NCBI GenBank assembly: GCA_013360685.1
Contig: JABWBD010000001.1
Span: 1 to 64,000 of the forward strand
Length of the DNA: 64,000 nt
Direction of reading: 5' to 3'
Origin: Pirellulales bacterium
GTDB lineage: Bacteria; Planctomycetota; Planctomycetia; Pirellulales; Thermoguttaceae
The position numbers and the translations under genes were made by a program. Under the pieces are notes generated by a model. The model made no database searches, was not told the origin of the DNA, and was given only the letters and a program-made list of their open reading frames with translations. Positions 42,944 to 54,083 of the stretch are shown here, piece after piece; positions within the stretch are counted from its first letter, which is position 1, and each line of letters starts with the position of its first letter.

Positions 42944-44380
42944 TTATTCCAGCCGGCGCCGCCGGAGCAAGACCAGTCCGGCCGTCAGGACCGCGATTCC
43001 CGCAACGGCCGCACCCGCGCCGAGCGTCCACATCTGTCGCGAGGCCAGAGACACCGTGCCGGAAGGAGCAACCGGTGCCGCGGCGACAGGCCGCGCCCCG
43101 GATGGTGTCGATTGGGCGGCCGCGCCGCCTGAGCCCGTGGCTGGCGCGGGGGTAGTTGTCGCCGGCGCAGCAGGGGCGGCACTCTGGACTTCGGCCGACA
43201 TCCCCTTCACGTCGGTCGACGCCAAAGTCGTGGAGTCGGCTTGTTCGTTGGCTTCCTTGACACCGGCCCCACTTGAATCGCCCATCGGGACTTCCTGGTA
43301 ACCGATTTCTGGAGGCGATAGCGTCGGGTCGTTTTCCGCCATGCGATCCGCTGTGGATTCCCAATCCCACCGAAACAGCAGATCAACGCCCGGATTCTGC
43401 TCTTTCACCATGCAGGAGCACGCGCCGGCAAGAAACGCGACCAGCCCGCAGAGATTGTCGCTCGTAATCCCCTTGCCGACATACGGTTCCATCGATCGCC
43501 CTCGCCCATAGACGGCGAAGACCATCGGCTCGCCGATATATTCGTGCAGGTCCGGTTCAATCTTCATCAGCGACTGGACTAGCCACTTCTCCGCCGCATC
43601 CTCGCGGCCGACCGTAATCGTCGCCAGATTCAGGCGGTTGGCGGCCGCCTTGGCGTCGTCACCCGCCGTATCCGAAGCCTCGCCAGGCATCGGTTCTTCC
43701 GCGGACGACACCGGGATCTTCCCCGAAGCGGCCTGGGCGATCGTGTCGCGAATCACGCCTTCGACGCGCTCGTTTTCCACCGCATCTTTCCCCGGCAGCA
43801 ACAGGAGCACGGCGGCATTTCCCTGGTCGAGCAGTTCGCCCAGCTTCTTCCGCGCCGGCGATTCCAACAGCCCCGTCGCGGCGCGCTCGTCGAGCCGCTC
43901 CGCCGCCAATTCCGCTCCCCAGGGAGTCATGATCACATGGATCGGCAGCGCGCCGGCGTTCTTGGACTCAAGTGCTTCGCGCACGGGCGGCGGCAACTTT
44001 TCCGGCTGCCACTGGTCCAGATTGATCGGCTCCAGCACAATGTTCGCGACCGTGGACTCCCCTTTGGCGGCCTCGCGGAGCAGCCGGTTGACAGGCTCGT
44101 CTTGGGCATCCGGTTCGCCCCGGTGCAGATAACAGACCACGAACGGCGACGACGCCCAGTTGTACATCGCATACCGGTACACGGGCGTCGTGCACGCCGA
44201 AGCCGGCGACAGCGGGCCGAGAATCCCCACAAGCACAAGGATCGCGGCCCGCACAAGATAGGGAACGACCGTCCCAGAGCCTCGATCGGACCCGCCGGCC
44301 AACCGGGCACTCACGCCAAGGCCGAGGCCTTTGGCGGGTCTCCGGGACAAGTTCTTGCCCAGGATTGGGTGGTTTAACAT
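42944..44380 (-). CDS. Envelope protein with N- and C-terminal membrane anchors, function unknown
   Basis: The ATG at 44380 follows GAGGAGAG closely. The 478-residue protein has an N-terminal hydrophobic segment (about 41-60, ending SPASAC) and a C-terminal segment (about 450-472) before a basic LLRRRRLE end. Between them is a large soluble region with scattered Cys and a low-complexity Ala/Pro/Thr linker (about 395-435). A short stretch, SSPFVVCYLHRGEPDAQD, looks like an extracytoplasmic strand-loop, but I recognise no family. It is coupled to the LolD-type ATPase 8 bases downstream and may be its partner. Confidence 0.7.
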   Translation of the reverse strand: MLNHPILGKNLSRRPAKGLGLGVSARLAGGSDRGSGTVVPYLVRAAILVLVGILGPLSPASACTTPVYRYAMYNWASSPFVVCYLHRGEPDAQDEPVNRLLREAAKGESTVANIVLEPINLDQWQPEKLPPPVREALESKNAGALPIHVIMTPWGAELAAERLDERAATGLLESPARKKLGELLDQGNAAVLLLLPGKDAVENERVEGVIRDTIAQAASGKIPVSSAEEPMPGEASDTAGDDAKAAANRLNLATITVGREDAAEKWLVQSLMKIEPDLHEYIGEPMVFAVYGRGRSMEPYVGKGITSDNLCGLVAFLAGACSCMVKEQNPGVDLLFRWDWESTADRMAENDPTLSPPEIGYQEVPMGDSSGAGVKEANEQADSTTLASTDVKGMSAEVQSAAPAAPATTTPAPATGSGGAAAQSTPSGARPVAAAPVAPSGTVSLASRQMWTLGAGAAVAGIAVLTAGLVLLRRRRLE

Positions 44381-44627
44381 GACTCTCCTCAAAAGCCTCG
44401 TGAGCACCCGGAAGAACGCGTACGGGCAAAATGTCTGTTCCCGCTCTCTCGGCACCACCATATATATGGGCCTGGCAGGCAGAAAGCAAATCCCTCGTCC
44501 AATGGCAGCCGCGCGATTGCTGAAAAAGGGAATGGCTCCGCAGTCCATTGTGGCTGGATTGACGGCACACCCCGAATATTGTGCTATCAATACCCTTTTC
44601 AGGAAACTCAGCAACCGATGGAACATC

Positions 44628-45314
44628 TTAGAACCTGGACTCCAGCCCTTCTCCAAACGTAACCGGCAAGTCAATCGCCTTTTGAAGACGGCAAATGTAC
44701 TCTTTCCGGGGGATCTGAATTGCACCAAGCCGCGCAGTGTGGGCCGTCCGCTGCTGGATGTCCAGCAACTTGTAGCCGCGGGCCCGCAGATGGTCTACGA
44801 GATGCGCCAACGCCACCTTTGAAGCATCGCGGACCCGATAGAACTTCGATTCCGCGGCGAACAGTCCGCCAATCGACACACCGTAGGTTCCTCCCGCCAG
44901 CAGTCCCTCATGCCATACCTCGATGCTATGAGCGTGGCCCAATTCGAATAGCCGCGTATAGGCTCTGATCATCGCTGGGAAAAGCCATGTCGAATTCGTC
45001 CGCCCGTTTTCCGTGGCGCAACCCTGGATCACTCCTGCGAAGTCGCGATCGGACGTGACCGAGAACTTTTCACTGCGGCAGGTTCTCAGCAATCGCCTGG
45101 AAACATGAAAACCATCGAACTCGATGACGGCGCGAGGATCGGGCGACCACCAGGTCATCAGGCCCACGTCGCCGGTGAAAGGCCAGGGAAAAATGCCGTG
45201 TCGGTAGGCGTCGAGAATCCAAGGAGGAGAAAGCCTGCCTCCAACGGCAACGAGCCCATCCGGATCCGCGGTTTCCGGGGGAGGGAAGAAACGGGACGGG
45301 GGAAAAGTATCCAT
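44628..45314 (-). CDS. aat: Leucyl/phenylalanyl-tRNA-protein transferase
   Basis: The 228-residue protein carries the Aat pattern WWSPDPRAVIEFDGFHVSR, then YTRLFELGHAHSIEVWHEG, then LAGGTYGVSIGGLFAAESKF. These enzymes put Leu or Phe on proteins with N-terminal Arg or Lys, marking them for ClpAP decay. The usual GES segment reads AES here. The gene is alone on its strand, with the two-anchor envelope gene downstream and the divergent tyrA-purL-purQ run upstream. Length and motif order match the family. Confidence 0.95.
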   Translation of the reverse strand: MDTFPPSRFFPPPETADPDGLVAVGGRLSPPWILDAYRHGIFPWPFTGDVGLMTWWSPDPRAVIEFDGFHVSRRLLRTCRSEKFSVTSDRDFAGVIQGCATENGRTNSTWLFPAMIRAYTRLFELGHAHSIEVWHEGLLAGGTYGVSIGGLFAAESKFYRVRDASKVALAHLVDHLRARGYKLLDIQQRTAHTARLGAIQIPRKEYICRLQKAIDLPVTFGEGLESRF

Positions 45315-45704
45315 CCGAGACCAGCCGGCTTGACCATGATAGGGGCGCTCTTCGATCTTCGCGTCGCCCCGTTTATTCTACCGCCACTGCTCAGCCATGT
45401 TGCCACGCCCGAATCATCGCACATACCCCCCACCAGGGCGAGCAACACCGCACTCGGCCATCGTGAAGCGATTCCCAATTGTCGTGGCCGACGGAGGCAG
45501 CCGGCTTGCGTGTAATTCCTTTCCCGCCAGTCGCCCAAAGCGACCGCCGTCTGCTACAATGTCGGCTCCTTGGAGGACTGCGAGCGTAGTGCCGCTTCGA
45601 GGCCAAGAACGTGGGCAGACGAACTCCTGAGAGTTCGGGAATCACGGAAGTCTTACGACTTCCCCTACCCACAAATGGAGCATTGAAGCGGCAGTGGATT
45701 GCCC
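45315..45704. other. 390-base divergent gene-free region
   Basis: This separates aat (minus) from tyrA (plus). It holds one copy of a dispersed hairpin (45611-45672) directly before the tyrA start. A TACAAT at 45555-45560 could be a -10 for tyrA, but its -35 is poor. The small open frames on both strands look like chance frames of GC-rich DNA. Confidence 0.55.
45611..45672. repeat. Dispersed hairpin element, copy 2
   Basis: The 62 bases from GTGGGCAGACGAAC to CTTCCCCTACCCAC fold as an imperfect stem (17 of 22 pairs). It shares TGAGAGTTCGGG, ACGGAAG and ACGACTTC with the perfect-stem copy at 30765-30828, in the same order. It lies 33 bases before the tyrA start. Confidence 0.8.
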
Positions 45705-46550
45705 ATGAGACATTACGACACAGTAGCGATCGTCGGGGTCGGCCTGATCGGCGGATCCATCGGGTTGGCGCTTCGCGAGCGCGGATTGGCGGAGAAGATC
45801 ATCGGGATCGGTCGACGCCAGGCCAGCCTGCGCACGGCCCGTCGGGTGGGTGCGGTGACGAACACAACGATCGACCTTGCCAAGGGAGTGGCCGACGCCG
45901 AACTGGTGGTCATTTGCACCCCCGTGGGGAGCGTCGTGGGAAACGTCCTCGAAGCGGCCGCGAACTGTCCGGAAGGCACGCTGATTACCGATGCTGGGAG
46001 CACCAAACAGGAGATCGTCGACGCGTTGGACGGCAAGTTGCCTCGCGGTTGCCGGTTTCTTGGGAGCCATCCGTTGGCCGGCAGCGAGAAAGCCGGGGCG
46101 TCGCATGCCGCCGCCGACCTTTTCGAGGGCCGCGTGGCCATTCTCACTCCCACGCTGAACACCCACGCCGAGGATTTCGACCAGTTGGAGCAGTTCTGGT
46201 CTGCGCTCGGCTCGGTTGTGATCCAGATGAGCCCGGTGGAACACGATCGGGCTTTGGCCGTCACGAGCCATCTGCCTCACGCGATTGCCGCCGTCTTGGC
46301 GTCGATGCTGCCCGAAAACTTGTTCCGTTTGACCGGTGCCGGCTTTCACGACACCACCCGCATCGCCGGTGGCGACCCGGAACTCTGGAAACAGATCTTC
46401 GCCGCCAACCGTACCAATGTGCTGGCCCTCCTCGACCAATTCAGTCAGCGGCTCCGTGCCTTCCGGTCCGCACTGGAGCAAAACGACGCGGCCGCGATGG
46501 AAGCACTCCTCAATCTAGCGAAAAAAAACCGAGATGCTTTGGGAAGTTGA
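45705..46550 (+). CDS. tyrA: Prephenate dehydrogenase
   Basis: The 281-residue protein begins [19 protein letters not shown], the NAD-binding motif of TyrA, and has the [10 protein letters not shown] and [13 protein letters not shown] segments that hold the catalytic His. It makes 4-hydroxyphenylpyruvate for tyrosine. No chorismate mutase or ACT domain is attached, so it is the short monofunctional form. The last 17 bases overlap purL, which begins at 46534, suggesting coupled translation. An upstream TTG at 45699 would add two residues. Confidence 0.92.
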   Translation: MRHYDTVAIVGVGLIGGSIGLALRERGLAEKIIGIGRRQASLRTARRVGAVTNTTIDLAKGVADAELVVICTPVGSVVGNVLEAAANCPEGTLITDAGSTKQEIVDALDGKLPRGCRFLGSHPLAGSEKAGASHAAADLFEGRVAILTPTLNTHAEDFDQLEQFWSALGSVVIQMSPVEHDRALAVTSHLPHAIAAVLASMLPENLFRLTGAGFHDTTRIAGGDPELWKQIFAANRTNVLALLDQFSQRLRAFRSALEQNDAAAMEALLNLAKKNRDALGS

Positions 46551-49500
46551 TATCTACCCTCGCGCCGGGCAGCCGGACCTCATCGGCACTCAAGTGGTCT
46601 CAGACGCCGCCGACCTGGGACTGGCAGCCACACTGGGAGTTACCGCCGCGCGAGGCTATCTCATCCAAGGCGACCTGGACCGCGAGCAGGTAGAGCGCGT
46701 CGCCGATGAACTGCTGGCCGACCGGGTTGTGGAACGGACCATCGTCGCGCCGGTCGGCGATGCGTTGCTGGCGGAGGCGCCCGAGGGACGGGTGCACCTG
46801 ATCCACGTGCTGCCGAAACCCGGGGTCACGGATCCGGTGGCCCAAAGCGCCCTGTCCGCCATCGCCGATTTCGGCATCGCGGCCCAGGCGGTTCGCACCC
46901 TGAAAAAATACTGGACCACGCGACTGCCCGACCAGCACGTCCGCCTGCTGTGCTCCAAGGTACTCGCCAATGATGCGATCGAACAGGTCATCATCGGACC
47001 CCTGACGTTCTCGCATCTGGAACTCGGCTCCCCGTACCGGTTCCAGCCGAACACCGTTCCGATCCGGGCGATGGACGACGAGGCCCTGAAACGGCTCAGC
47101 CGCGAGGGCCAACTTTACCTGTCTCTGGTGGAAATGCAGACCATTCAAGGCCACTTCCGCCAGCTCGACCGCGACCCCAGCGACGCGGAACTGGAGACCA
47201 TCGCCCAGACCTGGAGCGAGCACTGCAGCCACAAGACCCTGGCCGGCCGCATCCGCTATCGCGATGAAAACGGCGAGCGGCATTTCGAGAACATGCTTCG
47301 CGAGACGATCTTCGCGGCCACCCAAGAGATCCGCAAGGAGCTGGGCGAACGTGACTGGTGCGTGAGCGTGTTCCGCGACAACGCCGGGGTGATCCGTTTC
47401 GATGACCAGTACAACGTGGTTTTCAAGGTGGAGACCCACAACCATCCCTCCGCCCTGGAACCGTACGGCGGCGCCAACACGGGCATCGGCGGCGTCATCC
47501 GGGATCCGATGGGCACCGGCCTGGGCGCCAAGCCGATCTGCAACACCGACGTGTTCTGTTTCGCCCCGCCCGACACTCCTGCCGACCAGTTGCCGCCCGG
47601 TGTGCTTCATCCGCGGCGCGTGATGAAGGGAGTCGTGGCCGGAGTGCGGGACTACGGCAACCGCATGGGCATTCCGACTGTCAACGGGGCGATCTATTTC
47701 GATCCCCGTTACCTCGGCAATCCGCTGGTCTATTGCGGCAACGTCGGCCTCATCCCGCGTGAAAAGTCGAGCAAGGAAGCCAAGGCCGGCGACCTGATCG
47801 TGGCGGTGGGCGGGCGGACCGGCCGTGACGGAATCCACGGCGCCACGTTCAGCTCCGCGGAACTGACGAGCCAGAGCGAGTCCATCTCCGGCGGCGCCGT
47901 GCAAATCGGCAACGCCATCACCGAAAAGATGGTCCTCGACGTGCTCTTGGCCGCGCGCGACCGTGGGCTGTACAACGCGGTTACCGACTACGGCGCCGGC
48001 GGCTTCTCTAGTGCCGTGGGCGAAATGGGGGAACAGATCGGGGCCGAGGTCTGGCTCGACCGCGTACCGCTCAAGTACGAGGGCCTCTCGTATACCGAAA
48101 TCTGGATCTCCGAGGCCCAGGAACGCATGGTGCTTTCGGTGCCGCCGGAGAAGTGGGAGGAACTTCAGAGCCTCTGCCGGTCGGAAGGCGTCGAGGCCAC
48201 CGCGATCGGCCAGTTCGTCCCCACGGGACACCTGGTGCTCAAGTACAACGACCACCAGGTCGCGCAGCTTTCCATGCAGTTCCTCCACGACGGCCGCCCG
48301 CCCGTGGTCCGCGAGGCCATCTACACTCGGCCCGCTCCCCAACCATTGGAGATCTCCAAGGGCGAGTCATGGGACTTTGCCGCCCCGCTTCGGCAGATCC
48401 TCGGCTCGCTCAACGTGGCCAGCAAACACTGGGTCATCCGGCAATACGACCACGAGGTCCAGGGGGGCAGCGTGATCAAACCGCTGGTCGGCGTGCAGAA
48501 CGACGGACCGAGCGACGCCGCCGTGCTGCGGCCGGTCCTCGGCTCCCGGCGAGGACTGGTGATCGCCTGCGGCATGAATCCCCGCTACGGCGATCTGGAT
48601 CCCTACTGGATGGCGGCCGGCGCGATCGACGAGGCGGTGCGCAACTGCGTCGCGGTCGGGGCGGATCCGTCGCGGATTGCCATTCTCGACAACTTCTGCT
48701 GGGGCAATACCGACCGGCCGGAAACCCTCGGTTCGCTGGTCCGCGCCGCCCTGGCCTGCCACGACACGGCCGTCGCGCTCCAGACCCCCTTCATCAGCGG
48801 CAAGGACAGCCTCAACAACGAATTCCGGCCCGCGGGCGCAGCGGAGCCGATCTCCATCCCCCCGTCGCTGCTGATCAGCGCCATGGGACAGGTTGACGAC
48901 GTCGGTCGGTGCGTGAGTATGGACCTGAAGGAGCCGGGCAACTACCTGTACCAAGTGGGCGTGACGAAAGAAGAACTGGGCGGCTCCCATTACGCGATGG
49001 TCGTGGGATTGCGTGGCGGACAGGTTCCCCAGGTCGATGCGCGGCAGGCACGAGCGATCTTCGCGGCCCTGCACCGGGCGATCGACGCCGGGCTGGTCCG
49101 GGCGTGCCACGACTTGAGCGAAGGTGGCCTGGCGGTGGCCGCCGCGGAAATGGCGTTCGCCGGCGGTCTCGGCGCCCGCATCCAACTGGACCGAGTGCCG
49201 CAGGCGGTCGACGCGGGCACGACAGCCGCCGCCGAAACGGAACGTCTCTCCAAGCGGCTTCGCAACCAGGAATTCCATCCGCTGAGCACCTACTTTCCGG
49301 CCAATGAAGTCTTGCTGTTCAGCGAGTCGAACACGCGGCTGTTATGCGAGGTCCGCCCCGACGACGCGGAAGCTTTTGAGCAGACGCTGGCCGGCCTGCC
49401 GCATGCCGTGATCGGCGAAGTTTCCGACGCGGGAGTCCTCGAAATCCTCGGCATCCCTCGGCCGGTGCCAGACGACACCGGCCGCGGACGCGTGGAACTG

Positions 49501-49572
49501 GTAACGCCGCTGGTCATCGAAGCCCCCATCGCTCAATTGAAGGAAGCCTGGCAGAAGCCGCTGGCATGGTAA
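46534..49572 (+). CDS. purL: Phosphoribosylformylglycinamidine synthase with two fused N-terminal PurS-like domains
   Basis: The 1012-residue protein makes FGAM in purine synthesis with the glutaminase PurQ. Residues 1-75 ([17 protein letters not shown]) and 85-165 ([20 protein letters not shown]) each look like a PurS domain. A PurL core follows with the [11 protein letters not shown] substrate motif, [17 protein letters not shown], and the two AIR-synthase-like halves. The gene therefore carries PurS built in and doubled, whereas PurS is usually a separate protein of about 80 residues. The glutaminase is supplied by the next gene. It overlaps tyrA. Confidence 0.94.
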   Translation: MLWEVDIYPRAGQPDLIGTQVVSDAADLGLAATLGVTAARGYLIQGDLDREQVERVADELLADRVVERTIVAPVGDALLAEAPEGRVHLIHVLPKPGVTDPVAQSALSAIADFGIAAQAVRTLKKYWTTRLPDQHVRLLCSKVLANDAIEQVIIGPLTFSHLELGSPYRFQPNTVPIRAMDDEALKRLSREGQLYLSLVEMQTIQGHFRQLDRDPSDAELETIAQTWSEHCSHKTLAGRIRYRDENGERHFENMLRETIFAATQEIRKELGERDWCVSVFRDNAGVIRFDDQYNVVFKVETHNHPSALEPYGGANTGIGGVIRDPMGTGLGAKPICNTDVFCFAPPDTPADQLPPGVLHPRRVMKGVVAGVRDYGNRMGIPTVNGAIYFDPRYLGNPLVYCGNVGLIPREKSSKEAKAGDLIVAVGGRTGRDGIHGATFSSAELTSQSESISGGAVQIGNAITEKMVLDVLLAARDRGLYNAVTDYGAGGFSSAVGEMGEQIGAEVWLDRVPLKYEGLSYTEIWISEAQERMVLSVPPEKWEELQSLCRSEGVEATAIGQFVPTGHLVLKYNDHQVAQLSMQFLHDGRPPVVREAIYTRPAPQPLEISKGESWDFAAPLRQILGSLNVASKHWVIRQYDHEVQGGSVIKPLVGVQNDGPSDAAVLRPVLGSRRGLVIACGMNPRYGDLDPYWMAAGAIDEAVRNCVAVGADPSRIAILDNFCWGNTDRPETLGSLVRAALACHDTAVALQTPFISGKDSLNNEFRPAGAAEPISIPPSLLISAMGQVDDVGRCVSMDLKEPGNYLYQVGVTKEELGGSHYAMVVGLRGGQVPQVDARQARAIFAALHRAIDAGLVRACHDLSEGGLAVAAAEMAFAGGLGARIQLDRVPQAVDAGTTAAAETERLSKRLRNQEFHPLSTYFPANEVLLFSESNTRLLCEVRPDDAEAFEQTLAGLPHAVIGEVSDAGVLEILGIPRPVPDDTGRGRVELVTPLVIEAPIAQLKEAWQKPLAW

Positions 49573-49582
49573 TGCGACCATG

Positions 49583-49695
49583 ATCCCGCACCCCGGACCG
49601 CGCACCCTCCCATTCCCCTTCAACCCCCGGCTCTGCCGGGGGTAGGTACCCGAATCCCAGATCTCCGATCTCTGTCCCCGGACCCCGATCCCCCA
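49583..49695. repeat. 7-bp-period DNA with a hairpin between purL and purQ
   Basis: Six heptamers run ATCCCGC, ACCCCGG, ACCGCGC, ACCCTCC, CATTCCC, CTTCAAC (49583-49624). A perfect 9-bp hairpin ACCCCCGGC/GCCGGGGGT follows (49623-49643). Then seven more heptamers run TACCCGA, ATCCCAG, ATCTCCG, ATCTCTG, TCCCCGG, ACCCCGA, TCCCCCA (49647-49695). The final A is the first base of the purQ ATG. The array leaves no ribosome-binding site for purQ. Confidence 0.75.
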
Positions 49696-50483
49696 TGGCC
49701 CAACCCAACGTACTGATCCTCCGAGCCCCGGGAACCAATTGCGACCGCGAAACCGCCTATGCCTTCGAAGCGGCCGGCGCCGGTGTGGAGGTGTTGCACA
49801 TTAACAGTGTGCTCGAAAACCCAGCGCAGTTCGGGAATTTCCAGATCCTCTGCATCCCCGGCGGATTCAGCTACGGCGACGACGTGGCCGCGGGCCGCAT
49901 CCTGGCCAACCAAATCCAGCACCACCTTTACGCCGAGCTGACCCGCTTCAAGGAGGACGGCAAGCTTATTCTGGGCATCTGCAACGGCTTCCAGGTGTTG
50001 ATCAAGTCGGGAGTGCTGCTCGACAACGACCCCGAGTATGGTCCGCCCGCGACGCTCACTTGGAACGATTCCGGGCAGTTCGAGGACCGCTGGGTGCAGT
50101 TGGGCGTCGAGCCGTCGGATTGCGTTTTCCTGCGAGGGATTGATTCGATGTACTTGCCCGTCGCCCACGCCGAAGGGAAGTTCGTCACGCGCGACGACCG
50201 CGTGCTTTCGCGATTGGACGGAGGCAGGCAACTCGTGTTGCGATACCGCCTTCAGACGGAGGCCATCGTTGGGGAGGGGAAGGTGCCTTATCCCGACAAC
50301 CCCAACGGGTCCATGGCCAACGTGGCCGGGCTCAGCGACAAGACGGGAAGGGTCCTGGGACTCATGCCCCACCCGGAACGGCACATCGACCGGACGCATC
50401 ACCCGCGTTGGACGCGCGGCGAGGGCCGGCAGCCCGGCGATGGCATGCCGATGTTCCTTAACGCCGTCAATTACTTCGCGTGA
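49695..50483 (+). CDS. purQ: Phosphoribosylformylglycinamidine synthase, glutaminase subunit
   Basis: The 262-residue class I glutamine amidotransferase has the nucleophile C96 in GICNGFQ and a His-Glu pair in LMPHPERH. It also shows RAPGTNCDRETAYAFEAAGA at the N-terminus and GGFSYGDDV. It gives ammonia to PurL. The start codon is preceded by a heptamer repeat with no Shine-Dalgarno, so translation must start another way or another ATG is used; none is better in frame. The gene ends 76 bases before the stop of the convergent antiporter. Confidence 0.95.
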   Translation: MAQPNVLILRAPGTNCDRETAYAFEAAGAGVEVLHINSVLENPAQFGNFQILCIPGGFSYGDDVAAGRILANQIQHHLYAELTRFKEDGKLILGICNGFQVLIKSGVLLDNDPEYGPPATLTWNDSGQFEDRWVQLGVEPSDCVFLRGIDSMYLPVAHAEGKFVTRDDRVLSRLDGGRQLVLRYRLQTEAIVGEGKVPYPDNPNGSMANVAGLSDKTGRVLGLMPHPERHIDRTHHPRWTRGEGRQPGDGMPMFLNAVNYFA

Positions 50484-50488
50484 CATTC

Positions 50489-50568
50489 TGCACTAGGCCG
50501 CAGCCTCGCCGCGTCTCTGGGACTCCGCCGAGCATGCCCGGTGGTGAACCGATCCTGCACTAGGCCGC
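50489..50568. repeat. Direct repeat TGCACTAGGCCGC between convergent genes
   Basis: The 13 bases TGCACTAGGCCGC occur at 50489-50501 and again at 50556-50568, 67 bases apart. The second copy covers the antiporter stop codon. The pair could mark a past insertion or duplication of the gene end. Confidence 0.55.
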
Positions 50569-52278
50569 CGGCGAGGCGGGCTGTGGGGGCGTGGCGCTTT
50601 TCATCAGCGCGAGGAACTCTGCGAAGTTTTTCACCCGCAGTACCTTGGCCAGCATCTGCCGGTCGTGGAACAGGTGGGACAGTTCGGCGGCGATCTTGAG
50701 CTGAGCCCCCGGATCTTCCTGGGGAGTGAGAATGAGAAAGATCCCGTGAGCCGGCTCCCCATCCGGCGCGTCGAAGTCGATCCCCGCCTCCGAGATCCCG
50801 ACCGCAACCAGCGGCTCGCGCAGCCCCGGCAGTCGGGCATGGGGCAAGGCGATGCCCTTGCCGATGCCGGTCGGCATTGCCTCCTCGCGGGTCCAAACGG
50901 CGCTCTCGACGTCGTTTTCATCGAGGTTCCCTGCCGCGCACGCAGCCGCAGTCAGTTCATGAACGGCCTCTCGCCGCGATACCGCGGCCAGTTCGCGCAG
51001 GAATGCCTTGGAAGAAAATGCCTTCAACAGGCGCCACGGTTTGCGGAGTTGCAGGATGATCTGCATCGCCGGGCCGCTCATCATGGAGGTAACCAGCGCC
51101 ATGATCACCAGCGCGACGAACAGCCGTTGCCGGATCACCCCCGCCTCCAGCGCCAAAAGGCCGAGGATGATCTCCATGGCCCCGCGCGCGTTCATCCCGA
51201 AACCGACGGCCCAGGCATCCCTCGCTGGCATCCCGCCCCAGCGGGCCCCGAGGGTCGCACCCGCCAGTTTTCCGGCGCAAGCGATCGCGAGGACCGTGAG
51301 GACCAGCGGCGCATCGAAGTGGGTCGCGAAATTCACCTTCAGCCCGATGCTCGCGAAGAACACGGGGGCAAAGATGAACGACACGAAATCATTGATGATT
51401 GTCCGCGTCTGCTCGCGCAGGTGGGAAGAATCGCCCACGGCAACGCCGACCAGAAAGGAGCCGAAAATGGCGTGGATACCGATCCATTCGGTCAGCGCGG
51501 CCCCGAAAAGTGCAAGCGTCAGGGCAAAGCTCAGCACGCCGCCCGGCCAGTGCGCATAGGCCTGCAGGTACGGCAAGACCGCGTGGACCAACCACCGCCC
51601 CGCCGTCAGCATCACGGCGGCGAACCCCAGGATGAGACCGATCGTCAGCGGTATGCTGATCGCGTGGCCGGTGGCCGTCCCCATGAGTCCCAGAATCACG
51701 GCAAACACGATCCAGCCGATCAGGTCGTTGAAGATCGCAGCGCTGACGATCACCATCCCAAGGTCGCTTCGATACAGGTCCAGGTCCATCAGCGTCTTGG
51801 CGATCACGGGGAGCGCTGAGATCGACAGGGCCGTTCCCAGGAAGAGGGCAAACAGCAGCGGATCGGCCTCGGCCTGCCGGCCGAGGGCCTGCGGCACGAT
51901 CCATGCCGCCAGGAAACCAAGGGCCAGCGGAACCAGGATCCCGGCGGTTCCCACCTTGAGAGCGACCTTGCCTCGCCTCCAGACCGTCGACAGGTCCACC
52001 TCCATGCCGGCGACCAGCAGGAATAGCACAACCGCCAGCGTCGCAATGCCGTCCAGGGTGATGGCGTTGGCGCCGTGCTTGGGAAAAAGCAGCGCATTGC
52101 ACGGCGGCGCCAGAGTCCCCAGAACGGTCGGACCCAGCAGGATCCCCGCGAGGATCTCCCCGAGGACGGCAGGCTGGTGCAACCGCTGCGCCAGCTCCCC
52201 CAACAAACGGGCCGTGCCCAAGAGGACTCCCAGCGCAAGAAGCATGACGGTGATTTCGTGGGGCGCAAGACTGTCCAT
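50560..52278 (-). CDS. CPA2-type cation/proton antiporter fused to a PTS EIIA domain
   Basis: The 572-residue protein has about 12 membrane segments of the KefB/CPA2 antiporter type (ALSISALPVIAKTLMDLDLY, then SIGLKVNFATH) in residues 5-400. A cytoplasmic PTS EIIA fructose/nitrogen-type domain follows with the phospho-acceptor histidine H480 in GIALPHAR. EIIA would let the phosphotransferase state control ion exchange. It is the first of a minus-strand set and convergent with purQ. Ion specificity is not clear. Confidence 0.88.
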   Translation of the reverse strand: MDSLAPHEITVMLLALGVLLGTARLLGELAQRLHQPAVLGEILAGILLGPTVLGTLAPPCNALLFPKHGANAITLDGIATLAVVLFLLVAGMEVDLSTVWRRGKVALKVGTAGILVPLALGFLAAWIVPQALGRQAEADPLLFALFLGTALSISALPVIAKTLMDLDLYRSDLGMVIVSAAIFNDLIGWIVFAVILGLMGTATGHAISIPLTIGLILGFAAVMLTAGRWLVHAVLPYLQAYAHWPGGVLSFALTLALFGAALTEWIGIHAIFGSFLVGVAVGDSSHLREQTRTIINDFVSFIFAPVFFASIGLKVNFATHFDAPLVLTVLAIACAGKLAGATLGARWGGMPARDAWAVGFGMNARGAMEIILGLLALEAGVIRQRLFVALVIMALVTSMMSGPAMQIILQLRKPWRLLKAFSSKAFLRELAAVSRREAVHELTAAACAAGNLDENDVESAVWTREEAMPTGIGKGIALPHARLPGLREPLVAVGISEAGIDFDAPDGEPAHGIFLILTPQEDPGAQLKIAAELSHLFHDRQMLAKVLRVKNFAEFLALMKSATPPQPASPAA

Positions 52279-52419
52279 CAGGCGATCTCCCGGGGGCCAA
52301 GAGAAACAGGACCGGACTCGAGCGGTCTTGCCGCCGGCGGCCTCCGTGGGCCAAGTGCCGCGGCGGCCGTGTTCGGCGATTCGCGCAACGCCTTCGCAGC
52401 GGTAGGCGAAGCGAGTTTC

Positions 52420-53841
<1,422 letters not shown>

Positions 53842-54083
53842 GGATTGCTCCTTCGGTGGCTCTGATGGATCATCGATGTATCATCATACCGGGTCGAGGT
53901 AGGGCTGGGTGTCTCATCGGTCCTTTTTTGCTCACGGGCAACCTTCTTCTTGGCGAGTCGCAAGGCCGCCAGGCTTTCTCTGCGACGAATACCTTTTTTG
54001 GCATAAGGACTTACGTTCAGTATCCGAACGAGGAAATTGTCGTGGTGATGTCGAACGACCGGTACAGCGCTGCCCGGGCGCGG

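Noticed and set aside
44458-44469. Perfect palindrome CCATATATATGG as an operator
   Set aside because: Short A/T-rich palindromes are common near promoters, and no regulator or second copy supports it.
44331-44822. 163-residue plus-strand open frame across the aat/envelope-gene gap
   Set aside because: It overlaps the start of one real gene and the end of another and has no recognisable feature.
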